Shown piece after piece: positions 28,960 through 41,327 of a stretch of DNA of 64,000 bases; the stretch's first letter is position 1, and the number at the start of each line of letters is the position of its first letter. The translations under genes and the position numbers were made by a program. The notes under the pieces are model-generated. The model searched no databases and had not been told where the DNA came from. It saw nothing but the letters and a program-made list of their open reading frames with translations. The stretch is from Pseudomonas sp. 2FG (GTDB taxonomy: Bacteria > Pseudomonadota > Gammaproteobacteria > Pseudomonadales > Pseudomonadaceae), in the NCBI RefSeq assembly GCF_005502935.1, contig NZ_SCMP01000015.1:48003-112002 (forward strand), given 5' to 3'.

Positions 28960-30254
28960 AGCTTGGTTTCTACATAGGCCTCGTCGCGGATCTGGCGCAA
29001 CCAGGCTTGCAGCTCTTCGTCGTACTTGCGGTTGCGTAGCACATTCAGGGCCTGCTGTTCGCGGAACTCTGCGCTGCTATCTGTGGCCCGGCGTCCCATG
29101 ACCTGCAGCACGTGCCAGCCATAGGCGCTCTTGAACGGTTTGGACAGTTCGCCACCGGCGGTATGCGCCATCACCTGGCGGAATTCCGGAACCAGGGAGT
29201 TTGGGTCGATCCAGTTGAGATCGCCGCCATTCAGCGCGGAGCCCGGGTCTTCCGAGAAGCTCTTGGCCAGTTCGGCAAAGTCTTCCCCCGCCAGAATGCG
29301 CTCGTAGAGGCGCTCGGCGAGGCGCTGGGTCTCCGCTTCGCTGCGGATTTCGCTCGGTTTGATCAGGATGTGGCGGACATGCACTTCGTCGCGCACCTGG
29401 GAGCCGCCACCGCGCTTTTCCAGCAGCTTGAGCATGATGAAGCCGCCGGGAGTGCGCATCGGCTCGGTCACTTCACCGACGGATAGGGCACCGATCATGC
29501 TGTCGAACGGTGGTGGCATCTGTGCGGCTTTGCGCCAGCCCATTTCACCGCCCTCCAGGGCGGTTTCACTGGCGGAGCGGGCGATCGCCAGCTGCGCGAA
29601 GTCGGCGCCTTGCTGCAGTTGCCGGTAGAGTTCTCTGGCTTGCCGGTCGGCGGCCTGAATGGTCTCTGGCGTCGAACTTTCCGGGACGGGAATGAGAATG
29701 TTGGCCAGGCGGAACTCTTCCGAGAGCTGCATTTTGCCGAGGTCGGAGGCGAGGAAGTTCTGCACTTCCTGGTCGGTCACTTGAATGCGCTCGGCCACCC
29801 GCCGTTGCCGTACGCGGCTGATGACCATTTCCCGGCGCACCTGATCGCGGGCATCGTCGTAGGACAGTCCGTCCTGGGCCAGCGCCGCGCGGAACTGTTC
29901 GACGCTCAGGTTATTGCGCTGGGCGATAGTGCCGATCGCCTGGTTCAGTTCTTCGTCGGTGATGCGGATACCCGAGCGATCGCCGATTTGCAGCTGGATG
30001 TTCTCGATGATCAGCCGCTCCAGCACTTGCTGGCTCAGCACATGTTCCGGCGGCAGGGCGGCGCCGCGCTTGGCGATGGTTTGTTGCACCTCGCGCAGAC
30101 GGCTATCCAGCTGGCTCTGCATGATGACGTCGGTATCGACGATGGCCACGACGCGGTTGATGGATTGCACTTCGGCCTGCGCCGCGGTACCCAGAAACAC
30201 TGCGCCCAGCAACAGCGGGCGCAGACAATCAGAAAGCTTGGTCTTCACGTTCAC
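28956..30254 (-). CDS. surA: Periplasmic chaperone/prolyl isomerase SurA
   Basis: 432 residues from GTG 30254, or GTG 30248 two codons later. A signal peptide ([18 protein letters not shown]) precedes the SurA N-terminal domain ([19 protein letters not shown]). Two parvulin domains follow, marked by [22 protein letters not shown] and [10 protein letters not shown] with [21 protein letters not shown]. SurA escorts outer-membrane proteins, including LptD. The start overlaps the end of lptD by 26 bases. Confidence 0.96.
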   Translation of the reverse strand: MNVKTKLSDCLRPLLLGAVFLGTAAQAEVQSINRVVAIVDTDVIMQSQLDSRLREVQQTIAKRGAALPPEHVLSQQVLERLIIENIQLQIGDRSGIRITDEELNQAIGTIAQRNNLSVEQFRAALAQDGLSYDDARDQVRREMVISRVRQRRVAERIQVTDQEVQNFLASDLGKMQLSEEFRLANILIPVPESSTPETIQAADRQARELYRQLQQGADFAQLAIARSASETALEGGEMGWRKAAQMPPPFDSMIGALSVGEVTEPMRTPGGFIMLKLLEKRGGGSQVRDEVHVRHILIKPSEIRSEAETQRLAERLYERILAGEDFAELAKSFSEDPGSALNGGDLNWIDPNSLVPEFRQVMAHTAGGELSKPFKSAYGWHVLQVMGRRATDSSAEFREQQALNVLRNRKYDEELQAWLRQIRDEAYVETKL

Positions 30255-32940
30255 GGTAACCTTGAATGCCTTGGTCGAGGAAACCCTCTACCTTATTGCC
30301 GACGACGCCACCGAGGCCCTTCAGCACGATTTGCAGGAAGATCCCGCGGTCGCCTTTCTCTTCGTCACGGGTGAGGTTGAACTCATCGTACTCGACCCAG
30401 TAACGGTTGATCAGGCGCAGCTTCCAGCAGCAGCTGTCGTATTCGAAGCCACCAAAGGCCTCGAGCGTACGGCTCTGGTTGTAGTCGAACTGCCAGCGGG
30501 CAATCGCGCTCCACTGCGGAACGACTGGCCAGATGACCGAGAAGTCGGACTGGTCAATCTTGAACTCTTCACCGCCGAACTCGAACTCACCGGTGTTCGG
30601 GTTGAAGCGCCTGGTGTCGTTACGGTAGCGGTAGCCGGCGTTGACGATCTTGCCTGGCTCGGCTTCCGGCTGGTAATGGAACATCAGGTTGCCCGAGCGG
30701 GTTTCGCCCTGGTCGGGATCCCAGTTGTAGTCGGAGGACAGGCGCCAGTCGCGGTTGAAGCGATATTGACCGGTCAGGGCGTACGGCGAGGTGGAGGCAG
30801 TCTCTTTCTCGTCGATACCCGGCAGCTGCACGCGGCGGTCTTCGAAGTAGAAGATCTGGCCGACGGCGACGCGGGCTCGCTCGAAGCCGTTCGGCTCGAT
30901 AAAGCGGCTGGCGGTGCCGAGCGACAGCTGGTTCGCGTCACCGATGCGATCCTTGCCGGAGAAACGGTTTTCACGGAACAAGGAGGCATAACTGAAGGTG
31001 GTTTCGCTGGTGTCGAAGACCGGGATGTCCGACTGATCGCGGAACGGCACATTCAGGTAGTACAGGCGCGGTTCCAGCGTCTGGCGGAAGCCCTTGCCGA
31101 AGAACGTGGTATCGCGGTCGAAATACAGGCCGCTATCCAGGCTGTACAGCGGAACACCACGATCCTGGCTGCTCTCGAAGCTCTGGCCGGCGGCCAGGGT
31201 GTTCTTACCCCGCTGATCCAGGTCCAGGCTGTAGTCGGTATAGAGGTACTTGACCGTCGGTTTGACGAAGCCCCAGTGCCAGTTCAGCGGCAGGCCGACG
31301 CCTGGCTCCACATGCGCGCGGTCGCCGTTGGTCCGTGTCAGTCCCCGTAGGTTGCTGTCCGGGCTTGCCGTGCCGGCGAAGACATATTCATCCAGGTTAC
31401 GGTCGAAGCGGACGAACTCGGTGCCGTAGGTAAAGTTCAAACCACCGGGCTGGAACGGCAGGGCACCATCGAAGGTGACCTGTGGCAGTCGATCATAGGG
31501 CGTGACGTCCGTGACGGTGGCCAGCTCATAGGCATGCACATTGAGTCGCGCCGCGAAGCTGTCGCCGCGGTAGGTCAGGCTGCCTTGCTGGTCGACGAAG
31601 GTCTGGTTGCTGACATCCAGGTCGGTTTCCAGGTCCTGGAAGTAGTACGGGTCGCTGATCTTGGTGTAGTCGACTTCGGCCAGCAGGCGCGAGTCCAGGC
31701 CACCCTTGTGTTGCCAATTATAGAGGTAGCGCTGGTCTTCGAACTTCGGCTCGTCCTTGCGCTCGTCTTCCTGGTCGTCCAGGTAGGAGGCGCCCAGTTG
31801 CCCTTCGCTGCTTTTGGTCAGGTAGCGGAACTCGCCTTCCATCATCAGGCCGCGCTCGCTCATGTAGCGCGGGTAGAGGGTGGCGTCGTAGTTCGGCGCA
31901 AGGTTGAAGTAGTAAGGCGTGACCAGCATGAAGCCGGTGTCGCTGGACGTGCCGATGCTCGGCGGCAAGAAGCCGGACTGGCGCCGGTCGTCGATCGGGA
32001 AATAGATGTACGGCGTGTAAAAGACCGGAATGTCCTTCACCCGCAGGGTCACGTTGGTGGCCGTGCCGAAACCGGTGGCCGGGTTCAACGTGATGTTGTT
32101 GCCTTTCAGGTTCCAGTCATTGCTGCCTGGTTCGCAGCGGGTGTAGGTGCCATCCTTGAGGCGGATGATGGCGTCTTCCTGGCGCTTGGCGTACAGCGCA
32201 CTGCCGCGAACATTGGCCTTGTGCAGCACGTATTCGGCGTTATCGATCTTGGCTTCGCCGTTGTCCAGCTGCAGCTCGGCGTGATCGCCGACGACCAGGG
32301 CACCGTTATCGCGCAGCTTGATGTTGCCGTTTAGTTCGCCGCGGTTCTCGGCTTGGTGCAGGCTGGCCTCGTCGGCTTCGACTTGCATGCTGCCTTGGCG
32401 CAGCACCACATCGCCGGCCAGGGTGGCGACTTGCTGTTCTTGCTCATAGCGCGAGGCCTTGGCCGAGACGAACATCGGCGCTTCATCGAGCGGCGTCTGG
32501 TCGTTCATCCCGGGCCGGCTCGGCTCGATATAGGCGCCGGCACAGTAGGGGCCGGTCTCGGCCAGCTGGGCGGCGCTGAGCTTGTCGCGGGGCACCCAAT
32601 CCAGATGGCTGAAGTCGGCGCTACGTGTCGCCAGGCCTTTGCCCTCACTCTCGGTAACCAGCTGAGGGGCTTGCCCTTCGGCGGCGGCGCCTGTGCTGCC
32701 CGGCTTTTCTGCGACAGTGCCAACCGTCGAGCTCACCGCGCCAGTGCTATGCACGGGACGTGGTGGGAGCGCGGCGGCATCCGCCTTCGGGGTACAGGCC
32801 CAGCCGCCAGATGCGGACACCTTGCAGTCAAACTGCTCGGCGGCGACCACATATTGGGTGGCAACGGATTGCAAGGCCAATAGACTGCCGGTAACCAGCA
32901 GTGGGAATTTTTTACGAAACGCGGGGTATTTTACTGCCAT
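30229..32940 (-). CDS. lptD: LPS-assembly outer-membrane protein LptD
   Basis: 903 residues from ATG 32940 ([18 protein letters not shown]); the reading frame extends 33 codons farther but without conserved sequence. After the signal peptide comes a low-complexity Pseudomonas-type segment. The OstA-like periplasmic jellyroll follows ([36 protein letters not shown]). A long beta-barrel domain extends to the C-terminus. It inserts LPS in the outer leaflet with LptE. It is transcribed with surA, pdxA and rsmA. Confidence 0.96.
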   Translation of the reverse strand: MAVKYPAFRKKFPLLVTGSLLALQSVATQYVVAAEQFDCKVSASGGWACTPKADAAALPPRPVHSTGAVSSTVGTVAEKPGSTGAAAEGQAPQLVTESEGKGLATRSADFSHLDWVPRDKLSAAQLAETGPYCAGAYIEPSRPGMNDQTPLDEAPMFVSAKASRYEQEQQVATLAGDVVLRQGSMQVEADEASLHQAENRGELNGNIKLRDNGALVVGDHAELQLDNGEAKIDNAEYVLHKANVRGSALYAKRQEDAIIRLKDGTYTRCEPGSNDWNLKGNNITLNPATGFGTATNVTLRVKDIPVFYTPYIYFPIDDRRQSGFLPPSIGTSSDTGFMLVTPYYFNLAPNYDATLYPRYMSERGLMMEGEFRYLTKSSEGQLGASYLDDQEDERKDEPKFEDQRYLYNWQHKGGLDSRLLAEVDYTKISDPYYFQDLETDLDVSNQTFVDQQGSLTYRGDSFAARLNVHAYELATVTDVTPYDRLPQVTFDGALPFQPGGLNFTYGTEFVRFDRNLDEYVFAGTASPDSNLRGLTRTNGDRAHVEPGVGLPLNWHWGFVKPTVKYLYTDYSLDLDQRGKNTLAAGQSFESSQDRGVPLYSLDSGLYFDRDTTFFGKGFRQTLEPRLYYLNVPFRDQSDIPVFDTSETTFSYASLFRENRFSGKDRIGDANQLSLGTASRFIEPNGFERARVAVGQIFYFEDRRVQLPGIDEKETASTSPYALTGQYRFNRDWRLSSDYNWDPDQGETRSGNLMFHYQPEAEPGKIVNAGYRYRNDTRRFNPNTGEFEFGGEEFKIDQSDFSVIWPVVPQWSAIARWQFDYNQSRTLEAFGGFEYDSCCWKLRLINRYWVEYDEFNLTRDEEKGDRGIFLQIVLKGLGGVVGNKVEGFLDQGIQGYREREDQAF

Positions 32941-33066
32941 CTTGTAGTCCGGGCTTCCTGCGCGCCATCGGCCCGCTAGGACCGCACGCCTCTCGATGGG
33001 CTGAAAAAGATGCTGGATAATAAAGCATGACCCGCACAACGGCTAGCGCCGTCGGAGACCCTTGTA

Positions 33067-34760
<1,694 letters not shown>

Positions 34761-34761
34761 G

Positions 34762-35529
34762 ATGCTTTGGCCGGCCACGCTGCTCGGTGCGGCTGCGGGC
34801 CTGGCGTTGGCCAGCATCCCCGGCGCGCTGCTCGGCACATTGCTCGGGCAGGTGTTGGATCGTCGTATGGGCTTGCAGAGTTGGGCGAGCCTGCGTGAGC
34901 GCTTAGGCGCGGCGCCCATGCCGAGTGATGAGGAACTGCTGTTTGTGTTGCTCGGGCGTTTGGCCAAGAGCGGAGGGCAGGTGCTGGAAGCCCATATCCA
35001 ACTGGCGCGCGCCGAGATGCGCCGGCTGCAGCTGGATGACGCAGGGCAGCGGCGGGCCATCGACGCCTTCAGCCGTGGCAAGGCCGGGCGCGAGGGCTTG
35101 CGCCTGCCATTACGCCAACTGCGCAACCGCGAAGGCCGGGTCGAAGAGCTGCTGCGAGCCTGCTGGCGGATGGCCGGGGCCGATGGGCGGGTGACCGCGC
35201 GGGAGCGCGAGCTGATTCTGCTGTGGGGCCAGTGGCTGGGTTGGCGCAGCGACCGGGTTGCCGCACTGGCCGGTGAATATGAGCCGCATAAGGGCTCCTT
35301 GTTGCAGGGTGCGGCGGCCTATCAGAACGCCTTGCGCTTGCTCGACGTGACGGCCGAGAGCGAGCCCGCCGCGATCAAGTGGGCTTACCGGCGGCTATTG
35401 AGCCGGCACCATCCGGACAAACTGCTCGGCGCCGGAGCCGATCCCGCGCGGGTACGCGAGGCCACGGAGAAAACCCGCGAGCTGCACGGCGCTTACGGCT
35501 TGATCCGTGAGCGCCGCGGTTTTCGCTAG
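34762..35529 (+). CDS. DjlA-like membrane-anchored J-domain protein
   Basis: 255 residues from ATG 34762, one base after the murU stop. A glycine/alanine-rich membrane helix (LLGAAAGLALASIPGALLG) is followed by a TerB-like helical region (RVEELLRACWRMAGADGRVTARE). At the C-terminus is a J domain with the HPD motif (SRHHPDKLLG). The layout matches DjlA co-chaperones of DnaK. Co-transcription with amgK-murU suggests an envelope role, which is inference. Confidence 0.85.
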   Translation: MLWPATLLGAAAGLALASIPGALLGTLLGQVLDRRMGLQSWASLRERLGAAPMPSDEELLFVLLGRLAKSGGQVLEAHIQLARAEMRRLQLDDAGQRRAIDAFSRGKAGREGLRLPLRQLRNREGRVEELLRACWRMAGADGRVTARERELILLWGQWLGWRSDRVAALAGEYEPHKGSLLQGAAAYQNALRLLDVTAESEPAAIKWAYRRLLSRHHPDKLLGAGADPARVREATEKTRELHGAYGLIRERRGFR

Positions 35530-35686
35530 CTGTCCGGCGTAGCAGTGGGTGCAGCGGAACAGTCCAGGCCGGGAGCTATGGCGGCAACCTAATGGCCTGC
35601 TGGCTCTTGGTCAGGCCGCGCCTTCGCCGGATCTGGGTGGGCTGGAGTAAGGTATGGCGGTTGTCCTTTTCTAACTACCCGGGGCT

Positions 35687-38086
35687 GTGCGCTGGATGAT
35701 TCGTTTGCTGACCCTTTGCCTCCTGACCTGTTGGCTGTTGCTGCCAACGCCGGCCCTCAGCGCGGCAGCGGCAGCGCTGGCGTTGCCGTTGAATGAGCAG
35801 CAACGCGCCTGGTTGGCTGAGCATCGGCAGTTGCGCGTCGGGGTGGTCTTGCAGGCGCCTTATGCGCAATTCGATCGGCGCCTGCAGCAGCTCTCCGGGG
35901 CCAATGTCGAGCTGATGAATTGGCTGGCGGCGGCGCTGCAGGTCGAGTTGGTCTGGCAGCAGTATGCCGATCAGGCCGCGCTGGAGGCCGCGGTGCGGGC
36001 CAGGCAAGTCGACCTGGCCCCGGGCCTGAGCCAGACCCCGGCCGGGCTCAGGCTGTGGCTGTATTCCGACCCCTATATGCGCGTGCCGCAGTTGCTCGTG
36101 GGCGCGCGCAATGGCGGCGCGGCGGTCGATCTGGAACAGCTCGGTGCGCAAGATCCGGTCGCCGTGCGCATGCCCAGTGCGGTGGCCGATTACCTGCGCG
36201 GCACCTACATCAACCTCAACCTGCAAGCGGCGACCAGCGAGCGCCAGGCGCTGCAGAACCTGCTCGGCCAGCAGGTCAGATATGCGGTGATCGATGAGGC
36301 GCAGCTCAGCCGCTTATCCCGCGAGAGCGAATTCGCCGAGCTCGCCGTGGTCGGTGATATCGGCTTGCCGCAACTGCTGCGTATCGCCTCGCGGCGCGAC
36401 TGGCCGGAGCTGTCCGGGATCATCGATAGCGCGCTGCGGACGATCTCCCCCAAGCAGCTGGATCAACTGCACGGGCGCTGGCTGCAGCTCAAGTATCCGC
36501 GGCTCGCCGAGTCGCCGGGCTTCTGGCAGAACCTCGGCTTGCTGCTCGCGGTGTTGCTGCTGGCGGCACTGGCCTGCCTGTTCTGGCTGCGCCGCCAACT
36601 GCATGCGCTGGAGCGTGGCTTGCTGGCTGCGCGGCACGCCATCGAATTGCGCGAGGCGGCGGAAGAAGCGCTGCGCCTGACCCAGTTCTCCATCGATCAA
36701 AGCACAGTCGGCATTCTCTGGGTCAACTGGGACAGCCACGTGCGCTACGCCAACCGTGCGGCGGAGCAGATGCTCGGTTATGTGCCGGGGGGCGTGGTCG
36801 ATCGACCGCTGATCGAATTCGAGCCGAGCCTGCACATGGATCGCTGGCTGGCGCTGTGGAAGCGTGCGCGTTCGAGCGAGGAGGGACCCTTGAGTTTCGA
36901 GACCAATTGCCGCCGCGCCGACGGCAGTGCGCTGCCGGCCGATGTATCGCTGAGCTTCCTGCGTTTTCGCCAGGCCGAGTATTTGGTGGTGTACATCACC
37001 GACGTCACCGAGCGGCGCCGGGCCTTGGCCGCCCTGCAGGAAAGCGAGGCACGCCTGCAAGGCATCGCCGCCAACGTGCCGGGTCTGGTGTTTCGCCTGG
37101 AGCGCCCGCAACCCGATGCGGCGGTGGACTTTGCCTTCATCAGCGAAGGCAGCGAAAGCCTGGTCGGCTATTCCGCCAGCACGCTGCTGGCCGCCGACCG
37201 CGGCCTGCGCAGCCTGGTGCATGTGGACGATAAAGCCAGTTATCACCGCAGCCAGGATCAGGCGCTCGCCAGCGACAGCGATTGGCATTGGCAGGGCCGC
37301 ATCCTGACCCGCGAGGGCGAACAGCGCTGGGCGGATATCAAGGCGATTGCCCGGCATCTGCAGGATGGCCTGGTGGTCTGGGACGGCATCGTCTGGGACA
37401 TCAGCGAGAACAAGCGCATCGAGCTGGAACTGGCCGAGTCGCGCGCGCAACTGCGCGAGTTGTCGGCGCACCTGGAGAGCGTGCGCGAAGAGGAAAAAGC
37501 CCGCATCGCCCGTGAAGTGCATGATGAGCTGGGCCAGGTGTTGACCGTGCTCAAGCTGGAAACCTCGATGTGCGAGCTGGCCTATGCCGAGCTCGACCCG
37601 GGCTTGCAGGAACGCCTGAACAGCATGAAGCGCTTGATCGCCAATCTGTTCCAACTGGTGCGCGATGTGGCGACCGCCCTGCGTCCGCCGATCCTCGACG
37701 CGGGCATCGGCTCGGCGATCGAATGGCAGGCCCAGCGCTTCGAGGCGCGCACGCAGATTCCCTGCCTGGTGCAGGTGCCGGAGAACTTGCCGGCGCTGGC
37801 GGACGCCAAGGCCATCGGCCTGTTTCGCATCCTCCAGGAGGCGCTGACCAACGTCATGCGGCATGCGCAGGCGCATACTGTCGAACTGCGCCTGGCACTG
37901 GAGGAGGGTGCGTTGTGCCTGACGGTCAGCGACGATGGCTGCGGTTTCGTCGTCGCCCCGGGCCGCCCCAGCTCCTTCGGCCTGGTCGGCATGCGTGAGC
38001 GCGTGCTGATGCTCGGTGGCAGCCTGACGCTCGACAGTCGGCTCGGCGAAGGCACCACCTTGAGCGTGCGCATCCCATTGGATTGA
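35687..38086 (+). CDS. agtS: Hybrid-input sensor histidine kinase (AgtS-like)
   Basis: 799 residues from GTG 35687; ATG 35696 is an alternative. A signal/anchor segment leads to a periplasmic solute-binding-protein-3 domain (about 45-265, LRVGVVLQAPYAQFD ... QLDQLHGRWLQLKY). A membrane helix near 283-303 follows. Next come PAS-like domains (QFSIDQSTVGILWVNWDS near 337 and a second from about 455). The HisKA_3 phosphoacceptor reads AREVHDELGQVLTVLK, His near 611. The ATPase domain contains LFRILQEALTNVMRHA and DDGCGF. It pairs with the NarL-type regulator that follows. The name rests on order and architecture matching P. aeruginosa agtS, reported to respond to 4-aminobutyrate/5-aminovalerate and to peptidoglycan-derived signals. 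Confidence 0.85.
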   Translation: MRWMIRLLTLCLLTCWLLLPTPALSAAAAALALPLNEQQRAWLAEHRQLRVGVVLQAPYAQFDRRLQQLSGANVELMNWLAAALQVELVWQQYADQAALEAAVRARQVDLAPGLSQTPAGLRLWLYSDPYMRVPQLLVGARNGGAAVDLEQLGAQDPVAVRMPSAVADYLRGTYINLNLQAATSERQALQNLLGQQVRYAVIDEAQLSRLSRESEFAELAVVGDIGLPQLLRIASRRDWPELSGIIDSALRTISPKQLDQLHGRWLQLKYPRLAESPGFWQNLGLLLAVLLLAALACLFWLRRQLHALERGLLAARHAIELREAAEEALRLTQFSIDQSTVGILWVNWDSHVRYANRAAEQMLGYVPGGVVDRPLIEFEPSLHMDRWLALWKRARSSEEGPLSFETNCRRADGSALPADVSLSFLRFRQAEYLVVYITDVTERRRALAALQESEARLQGIAANVPGLVFRLERPQPDAAVDFAFISEGSESLVGYSASTLLAADRGLRSLVHVDDKASYHRSQDQALASDSDWHWQGRILTREGEQRWADIKAIARHLQDGLVVWDGIVWDISENKRIELELAESRAQLRELSAHLESVREEEKARIAREVHDELGQVLTVLKLETSMCELAYAELDPGLQERLNSMKRLIANLFQLVRDVATALRPPILDAGIGSAIEWQAQRFEARTQIPCLVQVPENLPALADAKAIGLFRILQEALTNVMRHAQAHTVELRLALEEGALCLTVSDDGCGFVVAPGRPSSFGLVGMRERVLMLGGSLTLDSRLGEGTTLSVRIPLD

Positions 38087-38113
38087 CAGGCCCCAGCCTA
38101 AGGAGACACCTGC

Positions 38114-38743
38114 GTGATTCGTGTTCTGGTTGCCGAAGATCACACCATCGTCCGTGAGGGCATCAAGCAACTGATTGGCCTGGCCAAGGACCTCAGCGTG
38201 GTCGGCGAAGCCAGTAATGGCGAGCAGTTGCTGGAAATCCTGCGGCAGCTCGAGTGCGAGGTGGTGCTGTTGGATATCTCCATGCCCGGCGTCAATGGCC
38301 TGGAGGCGATTCCACGGATTCGCGCCTTGCACCATGCGCCGGCGATCCTGGTGCTGTCGATGCACGATGAGGCGCAGATGGCCGCGCGGGCCTTGAAGGT
38401 CGGGGCGGCGGGTTACGCGACCAAGGACAGCGACCCGGCGTTGCTGCTCACGGCGATTCGCAAGGTGGCCGCCGGCGGCCGCTATATCGACCCGGAGCTG
38501 GCCGACCGGATGGTCTTCGAAGTCGGCCTGACCGATTCACGGCCGTTGCATGCGCGGCTGTCCGAGCGCGAGTTCTCGGTGTTCGAGCGCCTGGTCCAGG
38601 GTGCCAACGTCAACGATATCGCCCAGCAACTGGCGCTCAGCAACAAGACCATCAGCACCCACAAGGCACGCTTGATGCAAAAGCTGAATGCCGGCTCGGT
38701 GGCGGATCTGGTGCGCTATGCCCTGGAGCATAAGCTGGTCTGA
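38114..38743 (+). CDS. agtR: NarL/FixJ-type response regulator (AgtR-like)
   Basis: 209 residues, GTG start with AAGGAG upstream, 27 bases after the kinase. The receiver domain carries the acidic pair near residues 8-9 (VAEDH) and phosphoacceptor Asp in VVLLDISMPGVNG near 54. The output domain is a LuxR-type helix-turn-helix (LSEREFSVFERLVQGANVND and KTISTHKARLMQKL). It would activate the ABC genes downstream in response to AgtS. Confidence 0.9.
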   Translation: MIRVLVAEDHTIVREGIKQLIGLAKDLSVVGEASNGEQLLEILRQLECEVVLLDISMPGVNGLEAIPRIRALHHAPAILVLSMHDEAQMAARALKVGAAGYATKDSDPALLLTAIRKVAAGGRYIDPELADRMVFEVGLTDSRPLHARLSEREFSVFERLVQGANVNDIAQQLALSNKTISTHKARLMQKLNAGSVADLVRYALEHKLV

Positions 38744-38747
38744 TGCG

Positions 38748-38836
38748 CTAGGGCGTATTCGCGCAGCAGTACGCCAGGTCATGCCACGCAACGCCAGGCG
38801 GCGGACTGTTCGCTGCGCTCTGGTGTCTGCCCTACG
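38748..38836. repeat. Degenerate intergenic repeat cluster after agtR
   Basis: GGCGTA (38752-38757) pairs with TACGCC (38770-38775) around TTCGCGCAG. Farther on, GGCGGACTGTTCGCTGCGCT and CTGCCCTACGG look like an eroded copy of the GC-rich stem repeats common between Pseudomonas genes. I see no gene anywhere in 38744-39075. Confidence 0.45.
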
Positions 38837-38950
38837 GCATTCCCCGGCGCATCTTCAGCAGCGACATATCCATTTGCGACCCCCATTGCGTGGCGGCAGG
38901 CCTAGCTCGCCGTCGCCGCCCGCCGGTCCATGCCTGTTCGCGCCGTCGGT

Positions 38951-38966
38951 GTAGGGCAATCCCTAC
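38951..38966. promoter_or_regulatory. Palindrome upstream of the ABC operon, possible operator
   Basis: GTAGGG and CCCTAC are exact inverted halves separated by four bases, about 110 bases before the agtA start. Position and symmetry suit binding by a dimeric LuxR-type regulator such as AgtR. This is inference; no site consensus is known to me. Confidence 0.3.
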
Positions 38967-39075
38967 CCACAGTCGGCCACTGTTCTTATAGCAATCTCTC
39001 ATACCCCCCGATTTGCGCTGCCTGCAGGCTTCTCTAGTCTTTAACCACGACATACAAAAAAATAAAGGTGTGGTT

Positions 39076-40188
39076 ATGGTCGAGACGCAAGCGAACGATG
39101 TGTTGGTCAGCTTCCGTGGCGTACAGAAGAGCTACGACGGCGAGAACCTCATCGTCAAAGACCTCAACCTGGAGATTCGCAAAGGCGAATTCCTCACCCT
39201 GCTCGGGCCGTCCGGCTCCGGCAAAACCACCAGCCTGATGATGCTGGCCGGTTTCGAGACGCCCACCGCCGGGGAAATCCTCCTCGCCGGGCGCTCGATC
39301 AACAACGTCCCGCCGCACAAGCGCGACATCGGCATGGTCTTTCAGAACTACGCCTTGTTCCCGCACATGACCGTGGCGGAGAACCTGGCGTTTCCGCTGT
39401 CGGTGCGTGGCCTGAGCAAGACCGACATCAGCGAGCGGGTCAAGCGCGCGCTGTCGATGGTGCAGCTCGACAGCTTTCGCAACCGCTATCCCGGCCAGCT
39501 CTCCGGCGGCCAGCAGCAGCGCGTGGCGCTGGCCCGTGCACTGGTGTTCGAGCCGCAACTGGTGCTGATGGATGAGCCGCTTGGCGCGCTGGACAAACAG
39601 CTGCGCGAGCACATGCAGATGGAAATCAAACACCTGCACAAGCGCCTCGGCGTGACCGTGGTCTACGTCACCCACGACCAGGGCGAAGCGCTGACCATGT
39701 CCGACCGGGTGGCGGTATTCCATCAGGGCGAGATCCAGCAGATCGCCGCCCCGCGCACCCTGTATGAAGAGCCGAAGAACACCTTCGTCGCCAACTTCAT
39801 CGGCGAGAACAACCGCATCAATGGGCGTCTGCTCAGCCACACGGGTGAGCGCTGCGTGGTCGAGCTGGCGCGCGGTGAGAAGGTCGAGGCGCTGGCGGTC
39901 AACGTCGGTCAGACCGGCGAGCCGGTGACCCTCTCGATCCGCCCGGAACGGGTGCTGTTGAACGGCTCCAGCGAGGCCTGCACGAATCGCTTCTCCGGTC
40001 GGGTGGAGGAATTCATCTACCTGGGCGACCACGTGCGTGTGCGTCTGGAGGTGTGTGGCAAGGCCGACTTCTTCGTCAAACAACCGATTGCCGAGCTGGA
40101 TCCGGCCCTCGCGGTGGGTGACGTGGTGCCGCTCGGCTGGCACGTCGAGCACGTCCGCGCGCTCGACCCGTTATTGGAAGCTCACTGA
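39076..40188 (+). CDS. agtA: ABC transporter ATPase, polyamine/opine type (AgtA-like)
   Basis: 370 residues from ATG 39076, with AAAGG upstream; earlier in-frame codons have no site. Walker [10 protein letters not shown] near 45, Q-loop [12 protein letters not shown] near 91, signature [15 protein letters not shown] near 141, Walker [11 protein letters not shown] near 164 and the switch THDQ are intact. A C-terminal TOBE-like regulatory domain follows. It closely resembles PotA-family ATPases. By order it matches the first gene of agtABCD, a 4-aminobutyrate/5-aminovalerate importer in P. aeruginosa. Confidence 0.88.
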   Translation: MVETQANDVLVSFRGVQKSYDGENLIVKDLNLEIRKGEFLTLLGPSGSGKTTSLMMLAGFETPTAGEILLAGRSINNVPPHKRDIGMVFQNYALFPHMTVAENLAFPLSVRGLSKTDISERVKRALSMVQLDSFRNRYPGQLSGGQQQRVALARALVFEPQLVLMDEPLGALDKQLREHMQMEIKHLHKRLGVTVVYVTHDQGEALTMSDRVAVFHQGEIQQIAAPRTLYEEPKNTFVANFIGENNRINGRLLSHTGERCVVELARGEKVEALAVNVGQTGEPVTLSIRPERVLLNGSSEACTNRFSGRVEEFIYLGDHVRVRLEVCGKADFFVKQPIAELDPALAVGDVVPLGWHVEHVRALDPLLEAH

Positions 40189-40249
40189 TCGACCCCGCGC
40201 TTTACCAACCCTGCATTCTTTACCAACCTGAACTGTGGAGAAAACAACA

Positions 40250-41281
40250 ATGAATAAATCTCTCAAACTCACCGCCCTGGCTCTCGGGCTGGCTTGCGCC
40301 GCTCAGGCCATGGCGGCCGACCTGACCGTGGTGTCCTTCGGCGGGGCGAACAAGAACGCCCAGGTCAAGGCCTTCTACGCACCCTGGGAGGCGGCCGGCA
40401 ACGGCAAAATCATCGCCGGTGAGTACAACGGCGAGATGGCCAAGGTGAAAGCCATGGTCGACACCAAGAGCGTGTCCTGGAATCTGGTCGAAGTGGAATC
40501 GCCGGAGCTGGCCCGCGGCTGTGACGAGGGCATGTTCGAAGAGCTCGACCCGGCCCAGTTCGGTAATCCCGCAGACTTCGTGCCGGGGGCCATCCAGCCG
40601 TGCGGCGTGGGCTTCTTCGTCTGGTCCACGGTGCTCGCCTACAACGCCGACAAGCTGCAAAGCGCGCCGACCAGTTGGGCGGATTTCTGGGACACCGAGA
40701 AATTCCCCGGCAAGCGCGGCCTGCGTAAGGGCGCCAAGTACACCCTGGAATTCGCCTTGATGGCCGATGGCGTGGCGCCGAAGGACGTCTACAGCGTGCT
40801 GGCGACCAAGGAGGGCGTCGACCGCGCGTTCAAGAAGCTCGATCAGCTGAAACCGAGCATTCAGTGGTGGGAAGCCGGCGCCCAGCCGCCGCAGTACCTG
40901 GCCTCCGGTGACGTGGTGATGAGCTCGGCCTACAACGGCCGCATCGCTGCCGTACAGAAGGAAAGCAACCTGAAGGTGGTGTGGAACGGCGGCATCTATG
41001 ACTTCGACGCCTGGGCCATCCCGAAAGGCGCGAAGAACTCGGCCGAAGCACAGAAGTTCATCGCCTTCTCGGTCAAGCCCGAGCAACAGAAGATCTATTC
41101 GGAAAACATCGCCTACGGCCCGGCGAACAAGCAGGCCGTGCCGCTGCTGGATAAGGCGCTGTTGAAAGACATGCCGACCACCCCGGAAAACATCGAGAAC
41201 CAGGTGGCCATGAACGTCACCTTCTGGGCCGACTACGGCGAGCAACTGGAGCAGCGCTTCAACTCCTGGGCGGCCAAGTAG
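40250..41281 (+). CDS. agtB: Periplasmic binding protein of the ABC importer (AgtB-like)
   Basis: 343 residues. MNKSLKLTALALGLACAAQAMAA is a signal peptide; the mature protein starts DLTVVSFGGANKNAQVKAFY. It is a PotD-like fold with LVEVESPELARGCDEG and WAIPKGAKNSAEA. Two cysteines (in GCDEG and QPCGVG) could form a disulfide. The GTG upstream at 40235 is part of the ribosome-site region, so ATG 40250 is the start. A hairpin array follows the gene. Confidence 0.88.
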   Translation: MNKSLKLTALALGLACAAQAMAADLTVVSFGGANKNAQVKAFYAPWEAAGNGKIIAGEYNGEMAKVKAMVDTKSVSWNLVEVESPELARGCDEGMFEELDPAQFGNPADFVPGAIQPCGVGFFVWSTVLAYNADKLQSAPTSWADFWDTEKFPGKRGLRKGAKYTLEFALMADGVAPKDVYSVLATKEGVDRAFKKLDQLKPSIQWWEAGAQPPQYLASGDVVMSSAYNGRIAAVQKESNLKVVWNGGIYDFDAWAIPKGAKNSAEAQKFIAFSVKPEQQKIYSENIAYGPANKQAVPLLDKALLKDMPTTPENIENQVAMNVTFWADYGEQLEQRFNSWAAK

Positions 41282-41285
41282 GTCG

Positions 41286-41320
41286 GGTCGCGTAGCCGGA
41301 GCAATGCCGGCTACGCGACC
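41286..41320. terminator. Strong 14-base-pair hairpin after agtB
   Basis: GGTCGCGTAGCCGG (41286-41299) pairs exactly with CCGGCTACGCGACC (41307-41320). No U tract follows. It probably blocks 3' decay or partly terminates, so the binding protein would be made in excess over the permeases. Confidence 0.55.
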
Positions 41321-41327
41321 GCAGTAC

